Shown here piece after piece: positions 1-7,250 of a stretch of 18,055 nt of DNA (its first letter is position 1; each line of letters begins with the position of its first letter). The notes under the pieces are model-generated. The model searched no databases, had not been told where the DNA came from, and worked only from the letters and a program-made list of their open reading frames with translations. The position numbers were made by a program, and so were the translations under genes. Source of the DNA: 2-12-FULL-41-16 sp964473715 (lineage in GTDB: Bacteria > Patescibacteriota > Patescibacteriia > Magasanikbacterales > UBA922); the NCBI GenBank assembly GCA_964473715.1, contig CAYYQC010000019.1, positions 1 through 18,055 on the forward strand, read 5' to 3'.

Positions 1-415
1 AAAAGACTTGATCACGAATCCGCATTACGGCCCACGGTGTTTTGGCGCGCAAATACAGGTCGCGATTATCAAACAAAAATTCTGGACCATGATCTTTGAG
101 AGCAATAGGATATTCAGGGGCAATTTGCAAAACTTCCACGCCAGTAGCTTGGAGTTCAAATACCCCAGCTTTTTTAGGGTGAGCCACCACCGTGCCAGTT
201 ACTTTGAGTGAAGATTCTTGAGTCAATTTTTGGACATTTTCCCACACCTCAGCTGGTACTGTGTCCTTGGATACTACTGCCTGGATAAAGCCAGAGCCAT
301 CCCGAACTTCCAAAAAGGCAATCGAACCAGAAGAACGGATATTATAAAGCCAGCCCTGTAAAGTCGCCTCCTGGCCCACGCTCTCCGCAATCTTGTTAAT
401 CATGACTAAAGACAT
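1..415 (-). CDS. asnS: Asparaginyl-tRNA synthetase, N-terminal part (runs off the left edge)
   Basis: Only the first 138 codons are in the window; the class II catalytic core lies beyond the edge. The enzyme charges tRNA-Asn with asparagine in the cytoplasm. Residues 16-97 form the OB-fold anticodon-binding domain: GWLYNIRSSGSIAFLEVRDG, then GFIQAVV, then QESSLKVTGTV. Next comes the family signature region EYPIALKDHGPEFLFDNRDL, followed by YLRAK. From memory this matches the Bacillus-type AsnRS much better than AspRS or LysRS. The ATG at 415 is the first in frame and is preceded by T, like every start here. A candidate promoter overlaps the end of recO. Identity as AsnRS is inferred from the N-terminal domain only, so an archaeal-type AspRS is a minor alternative. 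Confidence 0.85.
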   Translation of the reverse strand, partial: MSLVMINKIAESVGQEATLQGWLYNIRSSGSIAFLEVRDGSGFIQAVVSKDTVPAEVWENVQKLTQESSLKVTGTVVAHPKKAGVFELQATGVEVLQIAPEYPIALKDHGPEFLFDNRDLYLRAKTPWAVMRIRDQVF

Positions 416-450
416 ATAGTTTTACCAAATCATTATTGAGTACTTTTATT

Positions 451-479
451 ATCCTACCCCAGGACAGAGGGAAAATCAA
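451..479 (-). promoter_or_regulatory. Possible promoter for asnS
   Basis: On the minus strand TTGATT (474-479) is followed after 17 bp by TAGGAT (451-456). Each hexamer matches the sigma70 consensus at four or more of six positions. It overlaps the recO stop codon and would start asnS about 30 nt before its ATG. The match is weak and asnS may simply be read through from recO. Confidence 0.35.
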
Positions 480-1237
480 GGCTTTTTCCAATCCCTCAGC
501 GGTAGCTCCACATGATATCGCAAAAACTCATAAATCACCCGGTGAAGGGCAATTTCTTCAGTTTCAGACAACCTAAAACCTTCTACAATCCTCCAATCTG
601 CACTCATGAGCGCAGTCACTCCATTCAATTCTGCTAATCCAAGATCTACTACTTGTTCCCCTGCTTGAGCTTTCAGTCTGCGATCAGCCGAACAAATCAA
701 ACCACCACCTGCATAATACAGACCCGGCTTTTCACTGGGATTTAATAAGGCTTCTTTATAAATTTCTTTTTGTTCACGACCACACACCACACAAGCGTCT
801 AATTCTGGTTTAAAACCAAGATGCACTAACAATCCCAAAACCAAACCATCCAACAATCGTGGTGCAGAGCTTACAGTTTTTTCCATGTGCTCTAACCAAT
901 GCCGCAAAAACCAAAAAAAATTTATATCACGGCTGCGTTCTGCAGTGACGCGTTCAACCAAAGAAAGCGCATACGCAACCATCTGACTTTTTTCCAAATT
1001 CAAACGCAACCCTGGGAAATATTCAATAGGCTGAGCTTTGGCAATATGATGTATTTCACGTCCAGGAATTAAGGCACATTCAATTACCCCCGCAGGCTCC
1101 AAATGCGCAGATTGTTTACTGGTAATTTTTTTACTCCCCGTTGCCTTAGCTTGCACCTTACCTAGGTCATAGGTAAAAAGCGTAATGAGTTCATCATTTT
1201 CTCGCCAAGCCCGCCGCGAGAGCACAATGGCTTGCAT
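476..1237 (-). CDS. recO: DNA repair protein RecO
   Basis: RecO loads RecA on SSB-coated single strands in the RecFOR recombination pathway and anneals complementary strands. The 253-aa length is usual. The N-terminal OB fold (about 1-80) starts with the typical MQAIVLSRRAWRENDELITL and continues with an LEP segment. The helical domain carries a zinc-type motif: Cys149 and Cys152 (CVVC), then Cys182. The second pair is incomplete, because Asp185 stands where many relatives have Cys or His. The start lies one base after the ruvX stop (TAA-T-ATG), so the two genes are probably translationally coupled. It ends in TGA, the only TGA stop among the genes here, which argues against UGA recoding. Confidence 0.92.
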   Translation of the reverse strand: MQAIVLSRRAWRENDELITLFTYDLGKVQAKATGSKKITSKQSAHLEPAGVIECALIPGREIHHIAKAQPIEYFPGLRLNLEKSQMVAYALSLVERVTAERSRDINFFWFLRHWLEHMEKTVSSAPRLLDGLVLGLLVHLGFKPELDACVVCGREQKEIYKEALLNPSEKPGLYYAGGGLICSADRRLKAQAGEQVVDLGLAELNGVTALMSADWRIVEGFRLSETEEIALHRVIYEFLRYHVELPLRDWKKP

Positions 1238-1238
1238 A

Positions 1239-1619
1239 TTATTTTTGATCCAAATACGCTTGAACCATAATCATAGCGGCCTTTTCATCACGACTCGCAC
1301 CATCGGCGCCAAATCGATCAGCTGCACGTGAAGAATATCTCTCATCTAAAAAATCTACTTTTACGCCAGTAGCTTCAGCCACCTTTTCCCCTACTTCACG
1401 CACGGCCAAAGCATTTTCCTGTTCTGCGCCAGACAAAGTTTTTGGCAGACCAAAAACTACTATATTAATTTTTTCTTCTCTAATAATTGAAATTATCTCA
1501 GCCAAAGGATCCACCTTATGCGTTTCAATTACCCCAAACGGTAAAACTACATCCAAACCAGACTGTACCCAGGCCAAACCTACGCGTTTCTTCCCCCAGT
1601 CAATTCCTAATATATTCAT
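1239..1619 (-). CDS. ruvX: Holliday junction resolvase-like / pre-16S rRNA nuclease (RuvX/YqgF)
   Basis: This is a 126-aa RNase H-fold protein of the RuvX/YqgF family. Family members process the 5' end of pre-16S rRNA and were originally annotated as putative Holliday junction resolvases. Motifs in order: GIDWGKKRVGLA with Asp7, then VVFGLP (54-59), then the DERYSS box with Asp92 and Glu93, and finally DEKAAMIMVQAYLD with Asp111. The acidic residues expected for metal binding are all present. It sits 11 bp after the 528-aa membrane protein gene and 1 bp before recO. A role in rRNA maturation would suit this translation-rich neighbourhood. Confidence 0.93.
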   Translation of the reverse strand: MNILGIDWGKKRVGLAWVQSGLDVVLPFGVIETHKVDPLAEIISIIREEKINIVVFGLPKTLSGAEQENALAVREVGEKVAEATGVKVDFLDERYSSRAADRFGADGASRDEKAAMIMVQAYLDQK

Positions 1620-1630
1620 AGATTAGTAGC

Positions 1631-3217
1631 TTAATTGACTTGGTCGCTTTTGGCAAGATCCACATCAAAAGAAAAAGTGGTCTTAATATCAATCTTCTTT
1701 TGAACTGTGATTTCTAATTTTTGTTCAACAAACCCTGTTTTTTTAAAGATCAAGAAGTATTCACCCACTAAACGCGGAAAATAATATCGGCCAAATAAAT
1801 CAGTCACATAATAACCTAGCAATTTATTGTCCTGTTTTCTAAATAACGAAATTTGTACTCCGCTTAAAACTTTTTTATTACTATCAGTTACCGTGCCAAA
1901 TTTTTTAATTTTAGTTCTACCTGAAAGCCGTAAAAAAATTACAAAAATAATTAAGTGCGCAAAAGCCAACAAACCAATCCACCATTTTGGCACAAGAATG
2001 AAACCTATTACAGAAATGATCGGACTAACAAAACCAAGTACCGTTGCCGCATGATAACGCCATTGTCGCAATCTAAATTTAAATACTGAAATTGGTTTAG
2101 TTTCAGGGTCAATGGGAACATGTCTATCAATCACATCCTGTTCTGTGTGTACCAAAATTGGCTCACCAAAATAATGATCATGTTCAAACGCACCGGCCGC
2201 CAAAAGTGCGGATGGAAAATTATATCCCATTTTATCTACTTCCACACGATATTTTCCAGGTTTAGCTAAAAATAAATAGGTACCACTGCTATTAGTAACC
2301 GAAGTAGACACAATCTTATTATTCGTAGTTTCAATCAATCGAACACTGCTCAAATCCACTGGCGCCAAAGTACTGGCGTCAAAAACAGTACCCCAAGTTT
2401 TGTACTTGCGTTTACGTAATAAAACAATCGGTTGAGTAATAAGTAATTGACCAAATAAAAATATGGATTTCCACCCAGCCACTAATGGAACATTAGCCAC
2501 AGCTGCCACAGTAAGTGTTGGTGCTATTTTTTTTAACACACATTGTTCCAAATACTCCCGATCTTCTGATGTTTGGTTGGCAAAGACTCGTACCGCGTCT
2601 TCACGATTTTGAATGGGAAAACGAGCTTGTGCGCAGTCTACTACAGTGGCCGTAGTCTTATATGCATTAGCCACGCTACCCAAACCCACCTCTAAAAAAC
2701 ACGCTGCGATTCCGTCTTGGTTTTTAGCTGATACCTGAGTTAAATCATTTTTTTCAGATAAATCAGACAAACAAGAAGATAAAACTTGCCCCTGTTCTGG
2801 AGATATATTTTTCCAATCATCCATAATTTTACTTAAGGATGCTTTTACTGCTGGCAAATCCCAAACCCCACCAAAAGAAGTTTGTTCATAGCAAGCACTT
2901 ACTCTTTTTTTATATTCTTCAAGCTCAAGACCCTGATAGCAGGTTTGCTGAGCAGCCTGCACTTGTGGAAGTAAGGCTTGGATTTTTTCTGCGTCCCCTT
3001 CTTGATAATTATTTGGATCTTGATATTTTTTTAATGGTGCAGATTTTTCACTCAAGCATTTAGATATCTTATCGTTGTACCATATTTGCGCATCTACAAT
3101 ACATTTTCCGGCTTTTTCATATTCTTGAGTACTGGTAGCCGTTTGCGCAAAAACAAAAATTGGCATTGTTATAAACACTAGACTTATTACAATTCCCGCA
3201 AGCACGCGAGTTATCAT
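1631..3217 (-). CDS. Unrecognised secreted-domain membrane protein with two CarboxypepD_reg/Cna-B-like repeats
   Basis: This 528-aa protein is not one I can name. Residues 1-24 look like a signal peptide ending near FVFAQ. Residues 25-230 are helical and polar and hold all eight cysteines (39, 54, 93, 109, 149, 173, 195, 226), consistent with four disulfides outside the cell. A membrane segment lies near 250-268, followed by the basic RKRKYK. Two related beta-sandwich-like repeats follow, at about 275-370 and 438-520. They share a GTV-D start, a VT-x3-G-x-Y-x-F core and a G-x-Y-x6-GY/GF end. Between them is a two-helix hairpin (390-410 and 412-430). The positive-inside rule puts both repeats in the cytoplasm. 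It sits between map and ruvX. Family: unknown; the repeat assignment is by pattern only. Confidence 0.85.
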   Translation of the reverse strand: MITRVLAGIVISLVFITMPIFVFAQTATSTQEYEKAGKCIVDAQIWYNDKISKCLSEKSAPLKKYQDPNNYQEGDAEKIQALLPQVQAAQQTCYQGLELEEYKKRVSACYEQTSFGGVWDLPAVKASLSKIMDDWKNISPEQGQVLSSCLSDLSEKNDLTQVSAKNQDGIAACFLEVGLGSVANAYKTTATVVDCAQARFPIQNREDAVRVFANQTSEDREYLEQCVLKKIAPTLTVAAVANVPLVAGWKSIFLFGQLLITQPIVLLRKRKYKTWGTVFDASTLAPVDLSSVRLIETTNNKIVSTSVTNSSGTYLFLAKPGKYRVEVDKMGYNFPSALLAAGAFEHDHYFGEPILVHTEQDVIDRHVPIDPETKPISVFKFRLRQWRYHAATVLGFVSPIISVIGFILVPKWWIGLLAFAHLIIFVIFLRLSGRTKIKKFGTVTDSNKKVLSGVQISLFRKQDNKLLGYYVTDLFGRYYFPRLVGEYFLIFKKTGFVEQKLEITVQKKIDIKTTFSFDVDLAKSDQVN

Positions 3218-3226
3218 AAAAAAATA

Positions 3227-4057
3227 TTATTTTTCACTTGGCCGACGCGTCACTACTTCTGGTCCATTGGCTGTAATCACGAGTGTGTGTTCAAAATGCG
3301 CACTCAGGCTTTTATCAGCGGTGGAAATTGTCCAACCATCACGAGCAATATCTACGCGATGCGTACCAAGTGTAATCATTGGTTCAATCGCAATTACTAC
3401 ACCAGGTTGCAAAATCCAATCTTTTAAATTTTTTTCAAAGTAATTTGGTACTGGAGGCTCTTCATGTACCGCATGACCTACCCCATGACCAGTCAAATCT
3501 TCAACAATTCCGTATTTACCTTGTGCACGCACATAATCTTCAATGGCCCGACCAATGTCAGCCACAGTTTTTCCTGGCTGAGCCGCGGCAATACCCACTT
3601 CCAAAGCTTTGCGAGTCACTTCCATTAATTTTTTACTGGCTTCTGGAATTTTACCCACGGCAATTGTTAGTGCAGTATCAGTAAAAAATCCGCCCTGCAA
3701 ATCTTTTTTCTTCATGCCCAAATGTTTTGCACTTGGCGCCGGATATTCCATCCCAATATCCAAGGTAACCAAATCACCATCCTTGATAATTTTATCTCTC
3801 GTGGGAATACCGTGCACCACTTCTTCATTAATCGAAAAACAAATCGTAGCTGGAAATGGTGGATCAGAACGACGACTGCGATAACCTTTAAAAGCCGGTA
3901 CACCACCAATCTCGAGAATCAAACGCTCAGCCTCAGCATCAATTTCATACCCAGAAACACCTGGTTTTACCATGGGTATTAATTTTTCCAAAATTTCGCC
4001 CATTAGTTTTCCGCCTTCACGAATCTTTTCAATTTCCTGAGGTTTTTTAATATACAT
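3227..4057 (-). CDS. map: Methionine aminopeptidase, type I
   Basis: It removes the initiator methionine from nascent proteins at the ribosome, after deformylation. The pita-bread fold residues are visible: His82 in HGIP, metal ligands Asp100, Asp127, His191 (GHGVGH), Glu224 (IEPM) and Glu256 (EHT), and HEEPPVPN at 198-205. At 276 aa it is slightly long. The spacing between the two metal-binding aspartates is 27 residues instead of the usual 11, so there is an insertion of about 16 residues (103-123, KHLGMKKKDLQGG region). A smaller insertion precedes FPATICFSINEEVVHG. The start is 3 bp after the adk stop, and the adk-map order is the classic spc-operon end. Confidence 0.95.
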   Translation of the reverse strand: MYIKKPQEIEKIREGGKLMGEILEKLIPMVKPGVSGYEIDAEAERLILEIGGVPAFKGYRSRRSDPPFPATICFSINEEVVHGIPTRDKIIKDGDLVTLDIGMEYPAPSAKHLGMKKKDLQGGFFTDTALTIAVGKIPEASKKLMEVTRKALEVGIAAAQPGKTVADIGRAIEDYVRAQGKYGIVEDLTGHGVGHAVHEEPPVPNYFEKNLKDWILQPGVVIAIEPMITLGTHRVDIARDGWTISTADKSLSAHFEHTLVITANGPEVVTRRPSEK

Positions 4058-4060
4058 AAT

Positions 4061-4726
4061 TTAACCCAATAAAATTGGCCTTACTTCCGAATCCACCACC
4101 GAGATATCGCGGCTACCATCGACTTGGATAAGTCGTCCTGTTTCTGCGTAATAATCTGCCACAGGGCGAACTTTTGCATTACCCTGCTCAGCAATTCGTT
4201 TCATAATCGTAGCCTCATTATCATCAGCGCGCACGATAAGTTCACCACCACAATCTGGACAATTCAATAAAGCTTCATTTTCTGGCGAATACGGCATAAT
4301 ATGCCCACAAGCTTTACACAAACGACGTTTAGTAAGGCGCGCCAAGCTAAGCTCATCAGACATGGTTAATTCTAAAGCCATAACTTCATTGCCCCAACCC
4401 TTACTTACAAAAAATTCGTCATACGCTTTTGCCTGAACCACTGAACGAATCGCGCCATCAAGCACTACTGTCTTACCAGCTTCAATATTTTTAGTAATTT
4501 CAGCAAAGGCTAATTTATAAATCAATTCATCAGCCACCAAACGACCTGCTTTCATTTCACTAAGTTTTTGCAAATCAGTTGCATCTGCGTTTGGGTCAGT
4601 CTCAAGCGCACGCAATAAATCACCCGTTGAAATTTGTACCATTCCCAAATCACGCACCAAAAGACGAGCCTGAGTCCCCTTACCACTTCCTGGAACACCT
4701 AATAAAATAATTATTTTTTTAGCCAT
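4061..4726 (-). CDS. adk: Adenylate kinase
   Basis: It interconverts ATP, AMP and ADP in the cytoplasm. The 221-aa form starts at MAKKIIILLG. The reading frame is open 61 codons further upstream, but that stretch overlaps secY in another frame and has no adenylate kinase sequence, so the internal ATG at 4726 is chosen. Walker A GVPGSGKGT lies at 10-18, the AMP site STGDLLR near 33-39, and a zinc-type LID has Cys137, Cys140, Cys156 and Cys159. RADDNEATIMKRI matches the family core after the LID. One oddity is LDGAIRS at 89-95 where the family normally has LDGFPR; the arginine is kept. A hairpin and a possible promoter lie just upstream. Confidence 0.95.
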   Translation of the reverse strand: MAKKIIILLGVPGSGKGTQARLLVRDLGMVQISTGDLLRALETDPNADATDLQKLSEMKAGRLVADELIYKLAFAEITKNIEAGKTVVLDGAIRSVVQAKAYDEFFVSKGWGNEVMALELTMSDELSLARLTKRRLCKACGHIMPYSPENEALLNCPDCGGELIVRADDNEATIMKRIAEQGNAKVRPVADYYAETGRLIQVDGSRDISVVDSEVRPILLG

Positions 4727-4736
4727 ATATGCAATA

Positions 4737-4765
4737 ATAATATCACTTCTTTCCTTAAATGAAAA
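4737..4765 (-). promoter_or_regulatory. Possible promoter for adk-map
   Basis: Minus-strand TTTTCA (4760-4765), a 17-bp spacer and TATTAT (4737-4742) match sigma70 hexamers at 4/6 and 5/6. Initiation about 7 nt downstream would fall within about five bases of the adk ATG at 4726, giving a nearly leaderless mRNA. Support is the spacing and hexamers only. Confidence 0.35.
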
Positions 4766-4788
4766 CATCCCTTTCCAGGGATATTTTC
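4761..4788 (-). terminator. Hairpin between secY and adk (possible weak terminator or processing stem)
   Basis: The minus-strand RNA forms a 12-bp stem: GAAAATATCCCT pairs with AGGGATGTTTTC, with one U-G wobble, closed by a GGAA (GNRA) tetraloop. The 3' arm ends in GUUUUC followed by AUUUAAGG, so the U tract is only partial. It may attenuate transcription from the long r-protein transcript into adk, or be an RNase processing site. Confidence 0.55.
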
Positions 4789-4805
4789 GCTTCACAAATT
4801 TATTT

Positions 4806-6080
4806 TTATACACGGTCGTACTCGTACATGGTAAGCTGCGCATTGATTTGTTTGGTGGTTTCAATCGCCACAGACACCACAATGAGCAAACTAGTACCAC
4901 CAAGAGCAAGAGATTGAATCCCAGTAAACCAGCGCACTGCGAGCGGTAAAACCGCGATTACACCCAAGAACAAAGCTCCGGGTAATAACAAACGATTCAT
5001 GGTTTTACCAATGTATTCAGTAGTCTCATGACCCGGACGAATACCTGGAATAAAGGCACCTTGACGCTGTAAATTTTCGGCCATTTTTTGTGGATGGAAA
5101 ATAACAGCCGTATAGAAGTAAGTAAAACCGACCACTAAAGTAAAGTATAAAACTGCGTACAACCAACCATCCTGACTAAGTGCAGTTACAATGGCTTGCG
5201 CAATTGAAGCACTGCGACCAATTCCATTTACAAAGAATTGAGCAATGAGAGATGGGAACATGATCAGTGAAATGGCAAAGATAATTGGAATAACACCAGC
5301 CATATTCAAACGAAGTGGCAAACTACTCTTTGCTCCACCAGCTGAACGACCACCGCGTATTTGCTTAGCATAATTTACCGGAATATTGCGTTGACCTTCA
5401 CTAATCACTACTACACCTACAATGGTCGCAACACCCACTAAAACATACACTAAGTATGTATAGAGATCAGATGAAGTATAATTCACCAAAGCATTCTGAA
5501 TTACGGTTGGGAAAGATGAAACGATACCAGCAAAAATGAGGAGTGACACACCATTACCGACCTTACGTTCAGTAATAAGTTCGCCAAGCCACATGAGAAA
5601 TACAGTACCAGCACTCACGGTGACCATAATAGCCATCATTTTGTACATGGACAAATCTGTCAAAATTCCGTATTGAGGATTCGACAAAAGTTTGATCATG
5701 CCAAAAGCTTGCAAAAATGCCAATGGCACAGTGGCTAAGCGAGTGTACATGCTAATTTTCTGTTGACCAGATTCACCTTCTTTGGATAATTCTTCCAAAC
5801 TTGGTACCACCATGGTAAGAAGTTGGAAAATAATTGAAGCAGTAATGTATGGACCAACACCCATGAGAACAATGGAAAAGTTCTGCATGGTGCCACCAGA
5901 AAAGATATTCAAAAGACCAAGGAATTGACTGCCTTCCAAGAAACGACGTAAATTTTCTACGTTTACTCCTGGCACAGGAATATGTGCGGCGATTCTAAAA
6001 ATCACCAAAAGCGCAATAACAAAAAGAATGTTATTACGTACGGCTGGAGTGCGCCAGATTTGCTGCATTTTTTCCCACAT
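4806..6080 (-). CDS. secY: Protein translocase subunit SecY
   Basis: SecY is the channel subunit of the SecYEG translocon in the cytoplasmic membrane. At 424 aa it has the usual length and about ten membrane helices. The start WRTPAVRNNILFVIALLVIF, then RIAAHIPVPGVN, is typical of helix 1. FLGLLNIFSGGTMQNFSIVL contains the plug region, and MGVGPYITASIIFQLL is the signature of helix 2. The cytoplasmic loop with PVNYAKQIRGGR and the C-terminal QINAQLTMYEYDRV are also present. It follows rplO at 50 bp, the widest gap among the genes from rplC to secY. The only perfect GGAGG near any start lies 27 nt upstream, too far for normal use. Confidence 0.97.
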   Translation of the reverse strand: MWEKMQQIWRTPAVRNNILFVIALLVIFRIAAHIPVPGVNVENLRRFLEGSQFLGLLNIFSGGTMQNFSIVLMGVGPYITASIIFQLLTMVVPSLEELSKEGESGQQKISMYTRLATVPLAFLQAFGMIKLLSNPQYGILTDLSMYKMMAIMVTVSAGTVFLMWLGELITERKVGNGVSLLIFAGIVSSFPTVIQNALVNYTSSDLYTYLVYVLVGVATIVGVVVISEGQRNIPVNYAKQIRGGRSAGGAKSSLPLRLNMAGVIPIIFAISLIMFPSLIAQFFVNGIGRSASIAQAIVTALSQDGWLYAVLYFTLVVGFTYFYTAVIFHPQKMAENLQRQGAFIPGIRPGHETTEYIGKTMNRLLLPGALFLGVIAVLPLAVRWFTGIQSLALGGTSLLIVVSVAIETTKQINAQLTMYEYDRV

Positions 6081-6086
6081 ATAAAT

Positions 6087-6113
6087 AGGTTATGAAACAA
6101 ACAGAGAACCTCC
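6087..6113 (-). promoter_or_regulatory. Displaced GGAGG element upstream of secY
   Basis: GGAGGT lies at 6108-6113, 27 nt before the secY ATG. Its AGGTT portion (6107-6111) can pair with AACCT (6087-6091 on the minus strand) just before the start, looping out 15 nt. An in-frame TAA near 6090 rules out a longer SecY start that would use it. It could be a standby or folded ribosome-binding site, or chance. Confidence 0.3.
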
Positions 6114-6130
6114 TGCGTAACAGTGCTTTA

Positions 6131-6571
6131 TTAAGCAACGATTTTTCCGCCTACTTTTTCCAAAGCTACAAGGGCAGTTTTGGATAAAACACAACCACGG
6201 ATAGTGACTGGCTTTGTGAGAGTGCCAGTGGCCACAATTTTTACAGTGTGGTCAGTGCGACTAATAATACCAACAGATTTTAACCAAACTGGGGTCACTA
6301 CTTGACCAGCAGTAGTTACTGAATCTAAGCGACGGAAAGTTACAGTTTGAGCTTTTGGCTTTGGACTGCGGAAACCACGCTTTTTTGGAATTTTTAAAAG
6401 CTGTTTGCGGAGACTCTTAATTTTTAAACCACCACGGCCACCAGAACGGGCTTTTTGACCCTTGGTACCACGTCCGGCAGTTGTACCTTTTTGTGACGCA
6501 TTACCACGGCCAACACGTTTGGCACCTTTGGTAGTCCGACGTACACGCAAAGTGTGAGGAGCTAATGACAT
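6131..6571 (-). CDS. rplO: Ribosomal protein uL15
   Basis: This is a large-subunit protein that binds 23S rRNA and links domains II and V during late 50S assembly. At 146 aa it has the usual length. The basic, glycine-rich N-terminus reads KRVGRGNASQKGTTAGRGTK followed by GQKARSGG, then GFRSPKP, and the C-terminal globular part ends in ALVALEKVGGKIVA. It comes directly after rpsE with a 10-bp gap and without the rpmD (uL30) gene that lies here in most bacteria. Confidence 0.97.
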   Translation of the reverse strand: MSLAPHTLRVRRTTKGAKRVGRGNASQKGTTAGRGTKGQKARSGGRGGLKIKSLRKQLLKIPKKRGFRSPKPKAQTVTFRRLDSVTTAGQVVTPVWLKSVGIISRTDHTVKIVATGTLTKPVTIRGCVLSKTALVALEKVGGKIVA

Positions 6572-6581
6572 ACAAAATTAA

Positions 6582-7241
6582 TTAGGCTTGTTTAGTAGCA
6601 ACTTTTTTCTTAGCAACTGGGCGTTTTGTTTCTTCAGTCACTGATTCAGTTGGTACAACCACAGCTTCTGGAGCAGTTACCACAACTTCTACCGGAGCCA
6701 TAGGACGAACCTTGTTTGATACTTTAAAACTTTTCAAAGCTTCAAATACAGCTTTAATATTGGCAATTTTATTTGCGCTTTTTCCAAGCATTTTAGCAGA
6801 AGCATTTGGTACACCTGCAAGTTCAAGCACACTGCGAAGAACAGAACCAGCAATCAAACCAGAACCACGAGGAGCAGGCTTAAGCATTACTTTAGCAGCT
6901 TTAAACTTAGCTTCTACGCGATGAGGAAGTGTTTCTCTGCGCATTGGCACAGTAATCATGTGCTTCTTAGCGTTATTTACTGCTTTTTCTACAGCAAATT
7001 GTACATCTTTTCCTTTTTGCACACCAAAACCTACACGGCCTTTGCGATCACCAATGAGCACACAGGCACGGAAACTCATTTGCTTACCACCTTTGGTTAC
7101 ACGAGTAACACGGGAAAGTTCAACAATGAGTTGATCAAATTCAGGTTTTTCCTTTGGCGGACGAGGTTTGCGATCGCGATCACGACCACCACCTTGTTGT
7201 CCACCTGGACGTTTATTGTTTTTATCAAAACTTTTTTCCAT
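6582..7241 (-). CDS. rpsE: Ribosomal protein uS5
   Basis: This small-subunit protein lies at the mRNA entry site and contributes to decoding accuracy and helicase activity. The core begins near residue 35 with EFDQLIVELSRVTRVTKGGK and continues QMSFRACVLIGDRKGRVGFG, followed by APRGSGLIAG and the C-terminal domain SVLELAGVPNASAKMLGKS. At 219 aa it is longer than the usual 165 or so, because of a basic N-terminal tail (1-33, rich in Lys, Arg, Gly, Asp and Gln) and a Val/Pro/Lys-rich C-terminal tail (from about 180). Both tails look disordered. No Shine-Dalgarno is seen beyond a close AGG. Confidence 0.97.
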   Translation of the reverse strand: MEKSFDKNNKRPGGQQGGGRDRDRKPRPPKEKPEFDQLIVELSRVTRVTKGGKQMSFRACVLIGDRKGRVGFGVQKGKDVQFAVEKAVNNAKKHMITVPMRRETLPHRVEAKFKAAKVMLKPAPRGSGLIAGSVLRSVLELAGVPNASAKMLGKSANKIANIKAVFEALKSFKVSNKVRPMAPVEVVVTAPEAVVVPTESVTEETKRPVAKKKVATKQA

Positions 7242-7250
7242 ATCCTGAGA

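Noticed and set aside
4727..4909. A 61-residue N-terminal extension of adenylate kinase
   Set aside because: It overlaps secY out of frame, has no homology to the family, and the P-loop follows the internal ATG at the usual distance.
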